A program made the translations under genes and the position numbers. Source: Sporobolomyces roseus (taxonomy: Eukaryota; Basidiomycota; Microbotryomycetes; Sporidiobolales; Sporidiobolaceae). Taken from it: DNA of 64,000 bases. A model generated the notes under the pieces. The model saw nothing but the letters and a program-made list of their open reading frames with translations. It ran no database searches and was not told the DNA's origin. Of the stretch, positions 42,187 to 54,929 are shown piece by piece (position 1 is the first letter of the stretch; each line of letters starts with the position of its first letter). Location of the stretch: contig JADILM010000003.1 of NCBI GenBank assembly GCA_016617785.1, positions 1,736,001 to 1,800,000 of the forward strand, given 5' to 3'.

Positions 42187-44618
42187 TCAAGCGATAAAGC
42201 CTCCCTTACTATCCTCTTCCTCTTCCTTCTTGACTGGTTCCCCTACTTTAACCTCCTCTTCCTCATTCGTGACGATTCCTTCCTTCGTATCGTTTCCTTC
42301 TTCGTCATCTTCATCTTTGACGAGAGAATCTGGATCTGCTGGAGCAGGAGGAGGAGGTCGAGTGTACTTTATAGAACAAGATTGAGTTTCGTGTTTACTG
42401 TTGACGTGATTGAGCTAAACGAAACGAAACGACAAACATCAGGAACGAGAAAGTATCGAATGAGACAGAGAGAGAGAGAAAAGCTCACCAAGATGACCCA
42501 ATTGATCTCTTTCGTCTTGTAAGCAATCGACCAATTCGCAGCTCCGAGTACTTGACCTTGTTGCGCTTTCTGAAGTTCGCAAGTTTCGCAAGAGAACGTA
42601 TCTCCTAAAGCATACAAATCTGTGACTGAACTCGATTCACTCAATTTCCCTTGTTCGACCGAGTTGACCGCGGCGATGATCGACCTGATCGTCTGAATCT
42701 GGAGAGGAGTTGTACTGGGTGATTTTGCGGTGACTGCGAGTTGATCTCCTGAGGGACAGATGCGAATGTGTTCGAGAATCGCTGGGAAAGTACTGTAGGT
42801 TCTACAGTGAGACGAGATACATTTGATGGCTGAAGTACAAGAGACGAAGGAGAGGGTGGAGGGATCGAAGTTGGGGTCGAGAGCGGTGTAAGCTGCGATG
42901 AGATTCGTAGTGAAAGCATCTTTGATCTGATTCGTGAACGCTTGAAGAGATTTGAGAATTGCCGGTCGGGCTTTCGAGAGATCTTCGGCGGTCGGTACAT
43001 GTCCTTCAGGAACGTAGAGAGGTTTGACGGAGGAGAGCGAAATGAAGTTGGCGAACGGAGGGAAGAAAACTCGAAGCTGACTCGAGCTTGTCGGAGGGAG
43101 AGAGTTCTCGATTTGAGAGTAGAAAGGTTTGAGGGCGAAGGCACGAGCTCGTTGACGTTGGAGAGCTTCGTTGGCGAGACGTTTCGTGCGCTCTTCATCG
43201 AGGAGACTGTTTTGAGCAAGTCGAGATTCAGTCCGATATGTTCGAAGACGGAGGTATAGGTGGGAGGGAGATACAAGAGGAAGAGAGAAAGGCTGGAGAG
43301 AGGGAAGAGGAAGAGAGAGAGAGACGAGAGGGAGAAAGGGAAACAGGGCAAAGAGCTTACCTCATCAGAACCGGTTTGACTTTCTTCCATACGTTCTCCG
43401 AGATATCTTGAGCCTTGATAGCGTCTGGATGAACCGAGAGAGCGTGCGATGAAAGGCTGAAGAGCAAAGGTCAGACGAGAGTTGCAAGTCGAGAAAGAGG
43501 AAACGAAGCCTACTCCTTTTCATCGTAACCCTCGAGACGAAGTTTCTCTTTGATCTTCTTCAACCTAGCTTCCCTCTTGTCCTCCTTCGCGTCCTTCTCA
43601 GCGTACTTCTGACGGTCGACCCAGTTTTCCAAGATCCTCTTGTCTGCTTGCGCCAATTTCTGAATGTTCTTGCGAGACTCGACGAAGGCGTCAATCTTGG
43701 CTTGATCCGTTCCGAGGGCGTTGAGTTGTCGAGTGACCCTATCCATCATCGGAACCCAATAGTAGGTGTAACCCATCCAGTGTGAACAAGGTACACACGA
43801 AAAAGCCTTTTCGTGGTAAGAGCTTTCGGTGTGGAACTCCCGACGGAGAGAGTACGATCTCATACAGCTAGCACATCCACGGACCCATAGGATGTAGTCG
43901 ACGACTATGGCACGAGTCTTGCCGCACCCAACGCAAGTTCCGTCGTGAAGAAGTTGAGCGACCTCCCATTCCTCGACATCGATTCCGACCCTCTTGAGTC
44001 CGCCGAGTCCGACGTTCTGACGTGCTTGTTTCCAGATGCTGTTACCTCCAGAAGAGTGGAGGGTCTGGCGGAAGATTGAACAGGTGCGCGACATGGCGAG
44101 AAGAGTTTTCGGATCGAGGTGTTCCATGATCTACCATCGAGCGAAAGCGAAGAGTGGGACGAGGAGAGAAAGGACGAGTGTGTTGGCGTAGGCAGAGTTG
44201 GGGTGGGTGAGGGGGAGTCAGTGTGCGAAGAAGGGAGGCAGAAGGGGTAGAAACGAAGAATCGGAGTCAGTCGCAATTCTCCTCTCCAGACACGATCCCG
44301 CTTGCAAAAAGTGTGTAGCATACCTCTCTGAGTACATCTAAAGGCATGGTATTGAACACCTCCAACTTGTTCTTCTTCCCTCTTCCTCCCCCACCTGCCT
44401 TTCCTTTCTTTCCAGAGGTCTTCGCTACTTTCTTTTTGGGTTTAGGTGCTGTTGTGTACGTGTCTAGATCAGCTGAGAGCTTGTCTGAGCAGCAGAGAAG
44501 TAGACTCACCTTCAAATTCGTCATCACTTATAGCTCCCCTCTTTGCTCCTCCTCCTTCATCGTAATCGCTGTCTTGATTGACTACTTTCTTAGCTCTAGC
44601 ACTCTTACGTGGTGCCAT
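42187..44618 (-). CDS. F-box protein
   Basis: Exons 44618-44510, 44448-44324, 44130-43514, 43456-43361, 43206-42489 and 42414-42187 give 630 residues. After a basic N-terminus (KPKKKVAKTSGKKGKAGG), the F-box reads VFNTMPLDVLREIMEHLDP then KTLLAMSRTCSIFRQTL (about 68-104), binding Skp1 in SCF ligases (family knowledge). The middle contains paired Cys motifs (TCVGCGK, VRGCASCMRS, FSCVPCSHW) that might bind zinc, and a Lys/Glu coiled region. A second cysteine cluster (TFSCETCELQ) lies near 530. The C-terminal 60 residues are acidic. The substrate is unknown. The intron 43207-43360 (154 nt) is about twice the usual size and very CT-rich. Confidence 0.82.
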
Positions 44619-44781
44619 GTTGTGAGTAGACGCGTTCGAGAAATACCAAAGTGAGAGGAAAGAAGACAAGAGAAGTTTCCTCTCTCTCTCAAAATCCCCG
44701 AGTAGAAGTCAACAAGAATGTCAAAAAAAAAAGGTTGCATTCATTTCGTCAAGCTATTTACACACAACTGGAGGCTCATCT

Positions 44782-46624
44782 CTACTGATAGAAAGCTCCC
44801 CACAATTCAGCGTCCCTTACAGAAACGATCGAAATTTCTGAACCAGCTTTTGCGAAAGCACTTTGACCCTTCGTCAACTTGAGCTCATCCTTATCGACTT
44901 TGACCGTGACGCTACCCTCTGTAACGACGAAAGTGAAAGGACCATCGAGAGCTTTGATAATTTCCTCGTTCTTCGAGGAAGTGAGAGTGACGGAAAGTAA
45001 ATCAAACTCCGAAATAGGGATCTGCTCACTCGGCTCACTCTCAATCAGCTCAGTCGTATGGAAGAAGAGGAGAGTCGGTACGTACGTCGTAGTATCGAGT
45101 ACAGCCGTTCTTTCCGTATTTTGAGGAGTCTTCGTAGGAGAGGAGGAGTTTCGACGCGGGCAAGTGCCGATAAGAGAGCATGTCGACAAAGGTCGAGATG
45201 CCTCCTTGCTCCTCAGTACCGAGTCCGTGGGCGACCATGTTGTCCGAGTTTCTGCACCGAGAGGTAAGAAAAGTCAGCTCGATTTCGATAAGCTCTGTTT
45301 CGAAGAGCGAAAATGAATGAGGCAACGGAGGCACTCACGCCATACACTCGATGATATCTCCTTCGACATACGCATGAAGGTCGTCGGCTATTCAATAAGG
45401 TTCGAGTTAGCTTGATTCTTCCCTCGTTCCAAAAAAGAAAAGTGAATTTACCCAAAATCCAAGCTCCTTCTCCTTTCCTCAACCTCAAAAGGTTCATCAT
45501 GCAAGTACTGACGAGAATCCCGACATCCTCGTCTCCATAAGTTTCGAAAGAGATCTTCCAAACTCTCGCCATTGCCTCGGCCTCACTTTCTCCCGTCGCA
45601 TTCGCATCCCCCTTCGCATTGAAATCGTTCGCACTCCCGAATACACCCTCTGCTCCTTCCTTCTCCAATCGATCGTTGATGGAGGTGATGAGAGGTTTGA
45701 CTTGAGATGAAGAGAGGTTGATTGCTTCGGAGAAGAGGGAACGGAGGGATGATTTGATTGACGAATCGGAGGAGGAAGAAGAGGAGGCGATACTGTTGAA
45801 CGAGGAGAGAGTAGTGGAGGAGAACATGGATTTGAATTCGGGTACGGCAGAGATGATGGAAGCGAGTTGCATCGGAGGTCGGAATCCGACGAAAGCTGCA
45901 CGAAATTGCGAGAAAGCGAGGTCAGTGTCGAGCAGACTCGTTCGGATCTTCCAGTTTGAGTGTGAGCTTACCAGTGAAGTAATCACTCAATGCGACTCCT
46001 ACCTCAGGCTTGTGACCGCCATCGACGAAATCTTCGTTCTTGCCTTTCTCTTTCGCTTCTTGCTCTTTGAGCTGCGGAATCGAATGAGGAATTGTCAGTT
46101 TCGTTGAGAGTCGCCGAGTACCGTCGATACACAGCTAGGGAACTCACCTTTTCACCGAGCTTCTTGCTGAACAACAAGAACGAAAAGAGAGGAAAAGTCA
46201 ATCTTCGTCGTTTCGCAATCAGAATAGACCCCGGAAAGATCGGGACTCACTCGGGGTGACATTGTAGAGGAAGAGGTTTATCGAAACTCAAAACCTTGAA
46301 CAAGTAGGGAACGTCTTTCTCGTACCTCTTCGACATCTTTTCATCTTTCAACAACTTGTCTCCCAACCAAAACTCGGGGTTCTCCTTCACCAACTCCTTC
46401 AACTTCTTCTCGCCCTGTCCCTCGACGTACGCAGGTCCGTTGTCGTGAGTTCCAAACCAGCATTCTCCGTAAGGTTGATCAGTTTTGATTCCTCCGTCTT
46501 GCTCAATTTTTTGCTTTGATCCGGGAGTCTCGAGACAGTATTGAGCTGCGAGAGATTCGAGACCGTTTCGACCGTAAGGGAAGGGTTGGAGGAAAGGAGT
46601 AAGTTGAACGATCGAGGAAGGCAT
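44782..46624 (-). CDS. PMI40: Type I phosphomannose isomerase
   Basis: Exons 46624-46251, 46166-46148 (19 nt), 46071-45972, 45895-45452, 45387-45339, 45251-45086 and 45021-44782 give 463 residues. The zinc site is visible: QCHPDKKLGEK (Asp formed across a splice), DGGHKPE and, further on, NSDNMVAHGLGT. AYVEGDIIECMANSDN and the C-terminal cupin (ISEFDLLSVTL, GPFTFVVTEGSV, KGQSAFAKAGSEI) match the fungal enzyme. It interconverts fructose-6-phosphate and mannose-6-phosphate, the entry to GDP-mannose, glycoprotein and wall mannan synthesis. The penultimate intron (45022-45085) is needed to link RYYD to IPISEFD. A Ser-rich loop at about 195-215 is an insertion. Confidence 0.93.
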
Positions 46625-46965
46625 TCTGTGTGCGAGAGAAGAGAAGGTTAGCTCAACTTTCGCGAACTCTCCTTGAGAAGACGAGCTTACTTTGGTTGCA
46701 AGTGAAAGGTAGGAAAGGAAGAGAGAAGATCTTCGCTTTCCTCCACTTCGAAATCAGCGAGTTGAGCGAGAAATCCCTAACCGAGAGTGACATCAAAGGT
46801 TTCGAAAAAGAGAGTGAACAGCTAAACGCCGCGTGTTTGCAGAGAGGGATAGTATACAATAAAGAGTACGAAAGAGAGAGTGAGAGATGCGAGACTGCGA
46901 CTGAAAAATAAAAAGGAAAACCAAAAATCCAAAATAATATTCCTCCTCCCCTGGCCTCACCCGCT
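46625..46965. other. Phosphomannose isomerase promoter and POM34 3' region
   Basis: Both flanking genes are on the minus strand. No supported gene or RNA. Confidence 0.5.
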
Positions 46966-48354
46966 TCACTCGAATAACCTATCGATCTCTTCCTTGGTGT
47001 TGAGCGAAACACGAGCTGTGAGATGGACAATAGCTTAGCGAGGGTTCAATGAGCAATCACTTAGCCAGAATCGCGACTCACTAGTAGTTGGAGAATGTCT
47101 AGCTTCATAAGCGAGTAAAGCACCTTGCATCTCCTCCCCTTTCGGACTCGCCTTTCCTCCATTACTCATATTCCTGCCTAACGGACTCGCACCTGGGCTT
47201 CCTCCCAATCCCAACGATCTCCTCCCCAAAGCGCTCGCACTAACCGAAGTAACATTCCTATTAATCGCACTTGACGGTGTTTGAGGAGTTGGTGGGGACT
47301 CTCCTTTCAACGAGGAAGAGCGAAAGGGGGAGGTATTTGCTCCGACTGCGGTTGAGCGGGAGGGGGAGACGAATCGGGAGACGACTGGGGAAGGTTGGGA
47401 ACGAGTTTTTGGGGAGGATCGGATTGGGGTTGAAATGGACGAATTGGTGGGTCGGGAAGGAGGAGGTTTCGTTGAGATGGGAGAGGTGAGGGTTGGGGAA
47501 ACGGTTGAGGAAGAGGAGGAGGAAGGGAGAGCGGAGAGTTTTTGGAGCGCTCGGAGAGAGTCGAGAATGTTCCAGCAGAGTAAGAGGAGGAGGAGGGTTT
47601 CGAAGACGAGGAGAGGAGTGTCGAGTATGGGAACAAGAGCGACAAGGTGTCCAGCGGCGAATCTGTAAGTTCCATACTCCGAGGTCAGTATCGACGAAAG
47701 CGAATGATAATTCGACCTATAAACTTACCGATAACCTGCAGTTCTACTTGATACCCACCACGCCACGAGTAATACAGCATTTACCCTCAACCGTCTAGCG
47801 GCTTCCCCTCTTCCGATCGGCGTCACTTCCAATTTCTGTTTGATTTCCTGCGCCGCTTGTTTAGGAGTTTCGATCACTGTCTGAACTTTTTGCTGCACCT
47901 GCTGACTTAATTGCTGGTACGGTTGTTGCTGTGGCTGTTGTTGTTGTTGTTGTCTCGGTGGAGTAGCAGCTGCCCCTGATCCCAATCCATAACTACTTGA
48001 TCGGTTGAGTGCGCTCAAAGAAGGGGAACTTTGACTTCTTGGAGGAGTAGCGATACTTTGTATTCTCGATGCGGGTGCTGATGAGTATCCATTTGAGAAT
48101 CCTCCAGTCGTACTAGGGTGAGCAGGGGAGAATCGAACGGATTTGGTGGTTTGAGTGGTGAGGGAAGAGGAAGGATTCGCTTGAAAGGAGAGGGGTTGGA
48201 GGACAGAGGAAGTGGTTCCAGAGTTGATAGATTGGGCTAATTGATTGTGTGCGAGAAAGGTGGAGGAAGAGAGAGGTCTTGACTTTCGATCTAAAGGAGT
48301 CGGAGTCGCGAGGAGGGTAGCAGTAGAGGATGAGGTTCCGAATGATCTATCCAT
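46966..48354 (-). CDS. POM34-like nuclear pore membrane protein
   Basis: Exons 48354-47729, 47662-47082 and 47015-46966 give 418 residues. The Ser/Thr/Gln-rich N-terminus has a poly-Gln run (about 132-140). Two adjacent membrane segments lie at about 195-222 (VNAVLLVAWWVSSRTAGYRF, AAGHLVALVPIL) and about 226-246 (PLLVFETLLLLLLCWNIL). Ser/Pro-rich disordered tails on both sides are typical of fungal Pom34/NPCC-family pore proteins, which sit in the pore membrane with Ndc1 and Pom152. Identification rests on layout and the RLRVNAVLLVAWW region, not on a strict motif. Divergent from the RCC1-PHD gene. Confidence 0.6.
47932..47960. repeat. Poly-Gln coding microsatellite in the POM34-like gene
   Basis: Plus strand shows gttgttgctg/ttgttgttgttgttg, encoding a Gln-rich run (QQQQQQPQQQP) on the minus strand. 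Confidence 0.8.
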
Positions 48355-48672
48355 CGTGAGAGCGTGTTACTTCGTACTGTAAGATGAGTGGGCGAGTCTA
48401 TTATCGGAGTGCGAGGTTTGACGAGGGTGGGTCGAGTTGGTAAGTGATGAGGAGAGGTGATGGGAAGTTGATCTTGAAGAAGATTGAACGAGCTCTCAGC
48501 TGTTGAAGCTGTTCAGAGGTTGTCGCGAGTGTAGTCGAGCTGGTCGGACTCGAACAAAGGTCGAGGTGGAGAACAAAAACAAAGAAACGGGAAAGTCGAC
48601 CGGTCGAGATGGGACAAATTCAATCAAGCGGCGAGAAAGCCTTTTGCTTCATCTCTAGATTCAGCAGTAACA
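48355..48672. promoter_or_regulatory. Divergent promoter of POM34-like and RCC1-PHD genes
   Basis: 318 bp between start codons. No individual site identified. Confidence 0.45.
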
Positions 48673-51531
48673 ATGACTGCTCTCGAATCTCCATGGGGTC
48701 GCCGTAAGCTTCTCCTCCTCTGCTCTTCTTCTTCCCTCTTTCTTTCCCCTCTTTCTCTATCGATCAGCCGCGGCTCAATCCATCCTGAAGGCCCTCGTCA
48801 CTCGGTACAAGACACAGCGAGTCTTCAACCGGCGAAGCTTCGCAACCCTTTTCAAACCTTCGCACTGACTTTCCCTCGTTTCCATTTCCGTTCTTCATTC
48901 AGTCTTGATTGCTGGAGGGTGAGTACACTCTCTTGCTCTCTCGTCATCATCGCAAGCGAGACACTGACTGAACCTTACTCTCGCATCTTCTTCTCTTGAT
49001 TCTGCTTCGCCCCTTCGCTTCACTTTCTACTTCGTTTTCGCACTTTCGTCTTCTCTTCTGCTGCTCTCTCTCGCTCTGTCGTCGTCGCGTCGTCTCTCAG
49101 AACCGACTTTGCAACCCTCGGTCGCAAGGACAAGTCTGGAAAGAATCATCTCGATGAAAACAAGTTCGTCAAACATTTTCACTCTCGTTCTAGCAAGCGA
49201 TTCTGACCCTCACATTCCGACAGACCTGATCTTCCCGGTGCACACATCGTTCGAAATGTTGCAAATGGTGAGCTCGAAGCCTGATCAGCTGGTTGGAAAT
49301 GAACTGATCTAGCCTTTCCCACTCACAGTCAAATTTAAACGAGTCTTCACTTCTCATTCAGGCTGTCACGCTATCGCTCTCACTCGTAAGCGGCGCTTCT
49401 ATCCAATCTCTCCTACATCACCGTTACTGAATGACTCTCGAATTCACAAACAGTCGATGATCAAGTTCGTCGTATTCCGCAAACTGACTTTCTCACACTC
49501 CTTTCGTGCTCATTCTCGGCCCGTATCTCCCACAGGCCTACCTCTTCGGTCGTAACGAGCATCATCAACTCTCCCACTCTCTCCCCGGACACCTCACCGA
49601 GCCCTCACTATCAAACGATGGTTTACCCTCTGCGACACCCGCAGTTCTCTATCCTTTCCGACTCCGAGATCTTTCAGACTCGAACGCTCCACCTGCACTC
49701 AAGAGTCAAGCTATTGTGTTTGCTGCTGCTGGAAGGGGTCATACGGTTTTGATTACGAAGAAAGGAGAGGCTTGGAGTGCCGGTTGGAGTCAGTTCTCTC
49801 TCTCCTGGTATCCTTCAGACATCGATCGCACCCCACTGATCCAACCATCCAACGCTTATAGACGTCTACGGACAATGCGGACACGAGGGAGGGGAGCACA
49901 TCTCGTCTTTCCAACGAGTTCTCGGCGATCTCTCAGATGAGAAAGTCGTATCAGCTAGTTGTGGAACCTCGCACACTCTCTTCTTGACGGAGAGTGGGAA
50001 GGTCTATGCGGTAGGAACAGGAGAGAAAGGAGTGTTGGGAAACGGCAAGACTGGAGAACATATCGCTGCTTCGAGAGTTCTCTTCGAAGAACAATATGAT
50101 CCTTTACTTGTCGAGGGAGCGATCAAGGGGAAGAAGATTGTACAGATTACGAGTGGTCAACAACATAATCTTGCGTTGGACGATGAGGGTTACGTTTACG
50201 CTTGGGGATATGGAGGTGAGTTTCTCGAAATTCTCACTTCTTTCCTATCCTCCCTTGTTCGATTACTCACACCGACTGAGATTCCGGATAGGATTGGGTC
50301 GATTGGGTTTGGGAGTACAAATGGATGTGTTGACGCCTGCTCAACTACCTGCTTTCGCTGGTCAAAACGTTCTCACGAGGTGCCGCAAGATCGCGTCGGG
50401 TGGAACGAACAACTTGTTCATCGACAATCAAGGAATGGTCTTGCTCTGTGGGAAATGGAAAACTTCAGGAGATGGTTCGAGTGGTCAGGTGCGAAACTTT
50501 CTCGGAAACGAAGAGGCCGGAACAACGCTGACTTTTTGTCGAGTTCATGATCGTGCAGCCATGGATGAACCCGAAACCTGTACAAGACATCATGGGTTAC
50601 AAGTGGGAACATATCACTTCTGGAGGAGTAACATTGTTCTGTGGTGCGCAAGATCCGAAGGAAGGTGATTTCGTCGTTTCCTGGGGTCAAGGAGCTACCT
50701 ATGGAGAACTCGCCCTCGGTCCTGGAGCAGTGAGTGGCTCACTTGTTCAGTAACCGCTTGCATCTGCTGAGGCCCAAGTTGAACGTGACTCGCAGGCCAA
50801 ATCATCGACGAAACCTGCTAGGATCGATTCTCTCGACGGGATTGAGATGCTCGATATCGCAGCTGGACAAAACACTACCTTCTTCATCGCTCGTCCTCCA
50901 CCTACCGAAAAAGCGAAAGCAGAAGCGAAACAACTCGAAAACGTTCCCGCTCCCGTCTCTGCACCAGCACCTCCTCTTGCGAAAGACGATACCCCTGCCG
51001 ATTCACCTGGAGCGTCAGCATTCAAACCTTCGATCGATCTCTCTGGGTTCGGATTCGCTTTCGGTGCACCTTCGCCAGCAACCGATTCGAAACCTGCTTC
51101 GTCTGAAAACGCGACTCCGATCAGCGAGGAAGAGAGGAAGAAGAATGCGGATGGAATCAGTAGGACGCAACAAGGAGCGTGGGAGGAACTCCCAAGGTGG
51201 CCTACGCTGTATGATGCTCAAGATGAATGTATCATCTGCTCGAGAGTTGAAAACGAGGAGAAGGGAGATAGCTTGGAGTGCGAAAAGGTGAGCCTTCGCT
51301 TCGTTCTGCTCCAGATTAGAAGGAGAGCTGACAAATGGCATCGAACAGTGCGAGGGCGCTTACCATCTAGGATGTTTGACTCCTCCCCTTACCGAGATTC
51401 CAGATGGAGAATGGTTCTGCCCGAATTGCGAAGCTGAAGCTGTACGAGCTCTCGGAGGAAACGAGTCGAGTAAGAAACGTCAAGCTGAGGATGAAGCTGG
51501 AGAAGGGCAAGACGGAAAGAGGCAGAAGTGA
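48673..51531 (+). CDS. RCC1-repeat (RCC2-like) protein fused to a C-terminal PHD finger
   Basis: Twelve exons (48673-48703, 48903-48918, 49101-49163, 49224-49267, 49329-49385, 49453-49463, 49536-49788, 49862-50215, 50292-50488, 50559-50729, 50796-51287, 51349-51531) give 623 residues. Seven-blade RCC1 repeats run from [18 protein letters not shown] (as in RCC2/TD-60) through [55 protein letters not shown] and [16 protein letters not shown]. After a Pro/Ala-rich linker, a PHD finger (about 542-590) has the C4HC3 pattern: ECIIC, SLECEKC, AYHLGC and WFCPNC. PHD fingers usually read histone H3 tails, so a chromatin-bound RCC1-like protein is plausible. The tail is basic (SSKKRQAED). The 199-nt first intron and exons of 16 and 11 nt are unusual but restore repeat motifs. 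The acceptor before 50796 has an alternative 24 nt upstream. Confidence 0.85.
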
Positions 51532-51795
51532 AGGGTCCTCTGCGAAGAAAGAACGAAAAGATTTTTTAGCTTGTTCTGCTGTTGATATACCCTTGATTTT
51601 GGTTTCTGTAACTCGCCGCTTCACCCTCCTTGTCAGCAAGCTTTCCGTTGAGCGCGTTCGAGCGAAAATCGTCTATCGTGCGATAACTGCGAAAAAGTGA
51701 GTAAGAGCGAAAAAGTTGGAAGAAGTTCGCTTTCCTCCGCCACCTCTACAAGTCGATCCATTCAGCTCTGAGTAGCTCATTCGACCCTGGTCAAG

Positions 51796-54700
51796 ATGCT
51801 ACGATCCATCGCTAGCACTTCCTCTGCTTCCCTCCGTCAACTCCCTCGCCGTTCTCTCTCGACCTTGACTTCCCGATCAACTCGTTCCGCCGGTCCAGTC
51901 GCAGCCTCATTATGGTCTAGAAGCACTAGTCAATCTTTCTACAGGAGCTTATCGACTACCCGTGTCGTCAGAGACGAAACAAAGCCAGAACCTCCCAAAC
52001 CTTTACCAGCAGTTTACCAACTCAACGAAGCAGATGTAGCCAGGCTCACGAGGCTCAGGAATGTTGGAATCAGTGCTCATATCGACTCAGGTGAGTTTTG
52101 CTCGCTCTCTTCGTTATTCTAGTCGCTAATCTTTTTCGAAAATGTTCAGGCAAAACTACTCTCACTGAACGCATCCTCTATTACACTGGACGAGTCAACG
52201 CGATTCATGAAGTACGAGGAAGGGATGGTGTGGGAGCTAAGATGGATTCGATGGAGTTGGAGAGAGAGAAGGGAATTACAATTCAATCTGCCGCTACTTT
52301 CGCAGATTGGCAAGTTCAAGAGTGTGCGATCAAGGAGAGAGAGGGAAAGTATGCCATCAATATCATTGATACCCCTGGTACGTCTTCTATTGCTCTCGAA
52401 GGTCGCACGAAGCTGATCGAGCAAGGTAAACAGGTCACGTCGATTTCACGATTGAGGTAGAGCGAGCTCTTCGAGTTCTAGACGGAGCTGTTCTCGTTCT
52501 CTGCGCAGTATCTGGTGTACAGGTGAGTAACCTTTCTGTCTACTGCCACGAACTTTCGTTCACACGCTTCATTCTAGTCGCAAACCATCACCGTCGATCG
52601 ACAAATGCGTCGATACAACGTTCCTCGTCTCTCATTCATCAACAAAATGGATCGGTGAGTGCGAATCCGTCCATCTTACCTCGTAACGTGTCTGATGGTC
52701 GATTCCATCGCATTCGCAGCGCTGGCGCGAATCCTGAACGAGTTTTGCAACAACTTCGAACGAAACTCCGAATGAACGCTGCTATGGTTCAGCTACCTAT
52801 GGGAGCTGAGGCTGATTTCGATGGGTGAGCAATCTTTGGTTCCAATGAATGGATGAGTTCCTTAACTGATGAGATCGCTCAATGCAGTGTTATCGATCTC
52901 GTTCGATGGAAAGCCATCTACAACGAGGGAGAGAAGGGGTGAGTAGCGCTTTTTGATTTCGGTTGCTACTCTTTCGCTGACATTTCCTCTTCATAGTATC
53001 ACTGTTCGATCGGGAGAGGTTCCTGAGAAGTATGTTGAGGCGGCAAAGGCGAAGCGAGCAGAATTGGTCGAGTCTCTCGCTGAAGTTGATGATGAGATCG
53101 CTGAAGCGTGGTTGGAGGAGCGAGAGATCAAGCCTGAGGAGTTTGTCGTAAGCATCATTTGTTCTCTTACTCTGTTTTCGAACGCTCGACAAAACTCACC
53201 TCGACTTTGCAGGCTGCGATTCGACGAGCGACTACTTCCCTCAAGTTCACTCCAGTCTTCATGGGATCCGCGCTCGCCAACAAATCCGTTCAAGCTGTTC
53301 TCGACGGTGTCTGTCTCTACCTTCCAACTCCCGATGAATCCCTCGCCCTCGCTTTGAACATCGAGAAACCCAACGACCCTCCCCAAACCCTCTCTCCTAC
53401 ATCCTCCGCTCCTCTCGTGTCCCTTGCCTTCAAGCTCGAAGAAGGTCGCTACGGTCAACTCACGTACATTCGAGTCTACCAAGGAACCTTGAAGAAGGGA
53501 GGAACGATCACGAACGTGAGAACTGGAAAGAAGGTCAAGGTTCCTCGATTGGTGAGGATGCACTCGGACGAGATGGAGGATGTCGACAGTATCGGTGCTG
53601 GAGAGATTTGCGCAATGTTCGGTGTCGAGTGCTCGAGTGGAGATACTTTCTCGGATGCACCAGGAGGAGGAGGTTACTCAATGGTCAGTTCTACTATTCC
53701 CATTTCGACACGGTCAGAGATGCTAACCATTTTTGCACTCACCAGACCTCAATGTTCGTTCCTGAACCCGTCATTTCGCTCGCAATTCGACCAAAGGGTC
53801 AAGAAACCCCTAACTTCTCGCGCGCTCTGAACCGATTCCAAAAGGAGGACCCTACATTCCGCGTTCACGTTGATTCCGAGTCCCAAGAGGTGAGTCTTGT
53901 GTAGGCCACTTCCTGACAGCTCGAACGTTAGCTGATCATCTTTCGTTTCCCTCACCTCTAGACCATCATTTCCGGAATGGGAGAACTTCACCTCGACATC
54001 TACGTAGAACGAATGAAGCGAGAATACAATGTCGACTGCATCACCGGTAAACCTCGAGTTGCATTCCGAGAAACCATCACCGAACCTGTTTCCTTCACCT
54101 ACACCCACAAGAAGCAATCTGGAGGAGCTGGACAATACGGTAAGGTCGTTGGAAGAATCGAGCCTATGGAAATGGACGAAGCGACTGGAAAAGACACTGC
54201 CTTCGAGTCAAGTGTTATCGGTGGAAACATTCCTGCTGCTTACATCCCTGCTGTATCAAAGGTAAGTCGTCGTCTTTACTCAGTTGTGTCTTTCCCTCTC
54301 AACTCGAACGATGTGCTACCACTTACAGGGTTTCAACGACGCTCTCGAACGAGGTATCCTCACTGGACACCCTATCTCTGGCTGCAAATTCGTTCTCGAG
54401 GACGGAGCTGCTCATCAAGTCGATTCTTCCGAACTTGCTTTCCGACTTGCCGCTCAAGGTGCTTTCCGTGAAGCCTTCCCCAAAGGTCGACCGGTCGTTC
54501 TTGAACCCGTCATGAAGGTCGATATCGTTGCTCCCATCGAATTCCAAGGTGAGTCTTCTTTGCCATCTTCTCGCTCTCTCTAAGCTGACATCCTATGATG
54601 GTCGATCAGGTGCCGTCATCGGAGGTATCAATCAACGTAAGGGTACTATCGTCGACACCGAGATCCGAGAAGAAGAATTCTCCCTCGTCTGTGAAGTTTC

Positions 54701-54929
54701 ATTGAACGAGATGTTCGGATGTACGTCCTTGTTTATGCTCCTCCCTCGCGTACCAAGCTAATGTCATTGTACTTTCTCAGACGCCTCTCAAATCCGAGGA
54801 ATGACCCAAGGAAAAGGAGAATTCACTATGGAATATCTCCGACACTCTGCCGTTCTCCCCAACATCCAACGAGAGATGATTGAGGCGCACAACAAGTTCT
54901 CCGGTGCTTCCGCCTCCGCCAAGAAGTAG
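51796..54929 (+). CDS. MEF1: Mitochondrial elongation factor G (EF-G1)
   Basis: Thirteen exons (51796-52090, 52150-52377, 52434-52522, 52578-52654, 52720-52824, 52888-52938, 52997-53147, 53213-53683, 53746-53889, 53962-54261, 54329-54548, 54610-54720, 54781-54929) give 796 residues. A Ser/Arg-rich mitochondrial presequence of about 65 residues precedes the GTPase: G1 [12 protein letters not shown] (about 91-102), [11 protein letters not shown]3 DTPGHVDFT and G4 FINKMDRAGANP. Domain II onwards includes [18 protein letters not shown] (G5 region), [41 protein letters not shown] and [17 protein letters not shown]. The end [17 protein letters not shown] is typical. It translocates mitoribosomes. 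Confidence 0.95.

Noticed and set aside
50730..50771. 42-nt intron alternative in the RCC1-PHD gene
   Set aside because: Shorter than other introns here; the 66-nt choice joins ALGPGA to AKSS, closer to RCC2 proteins.
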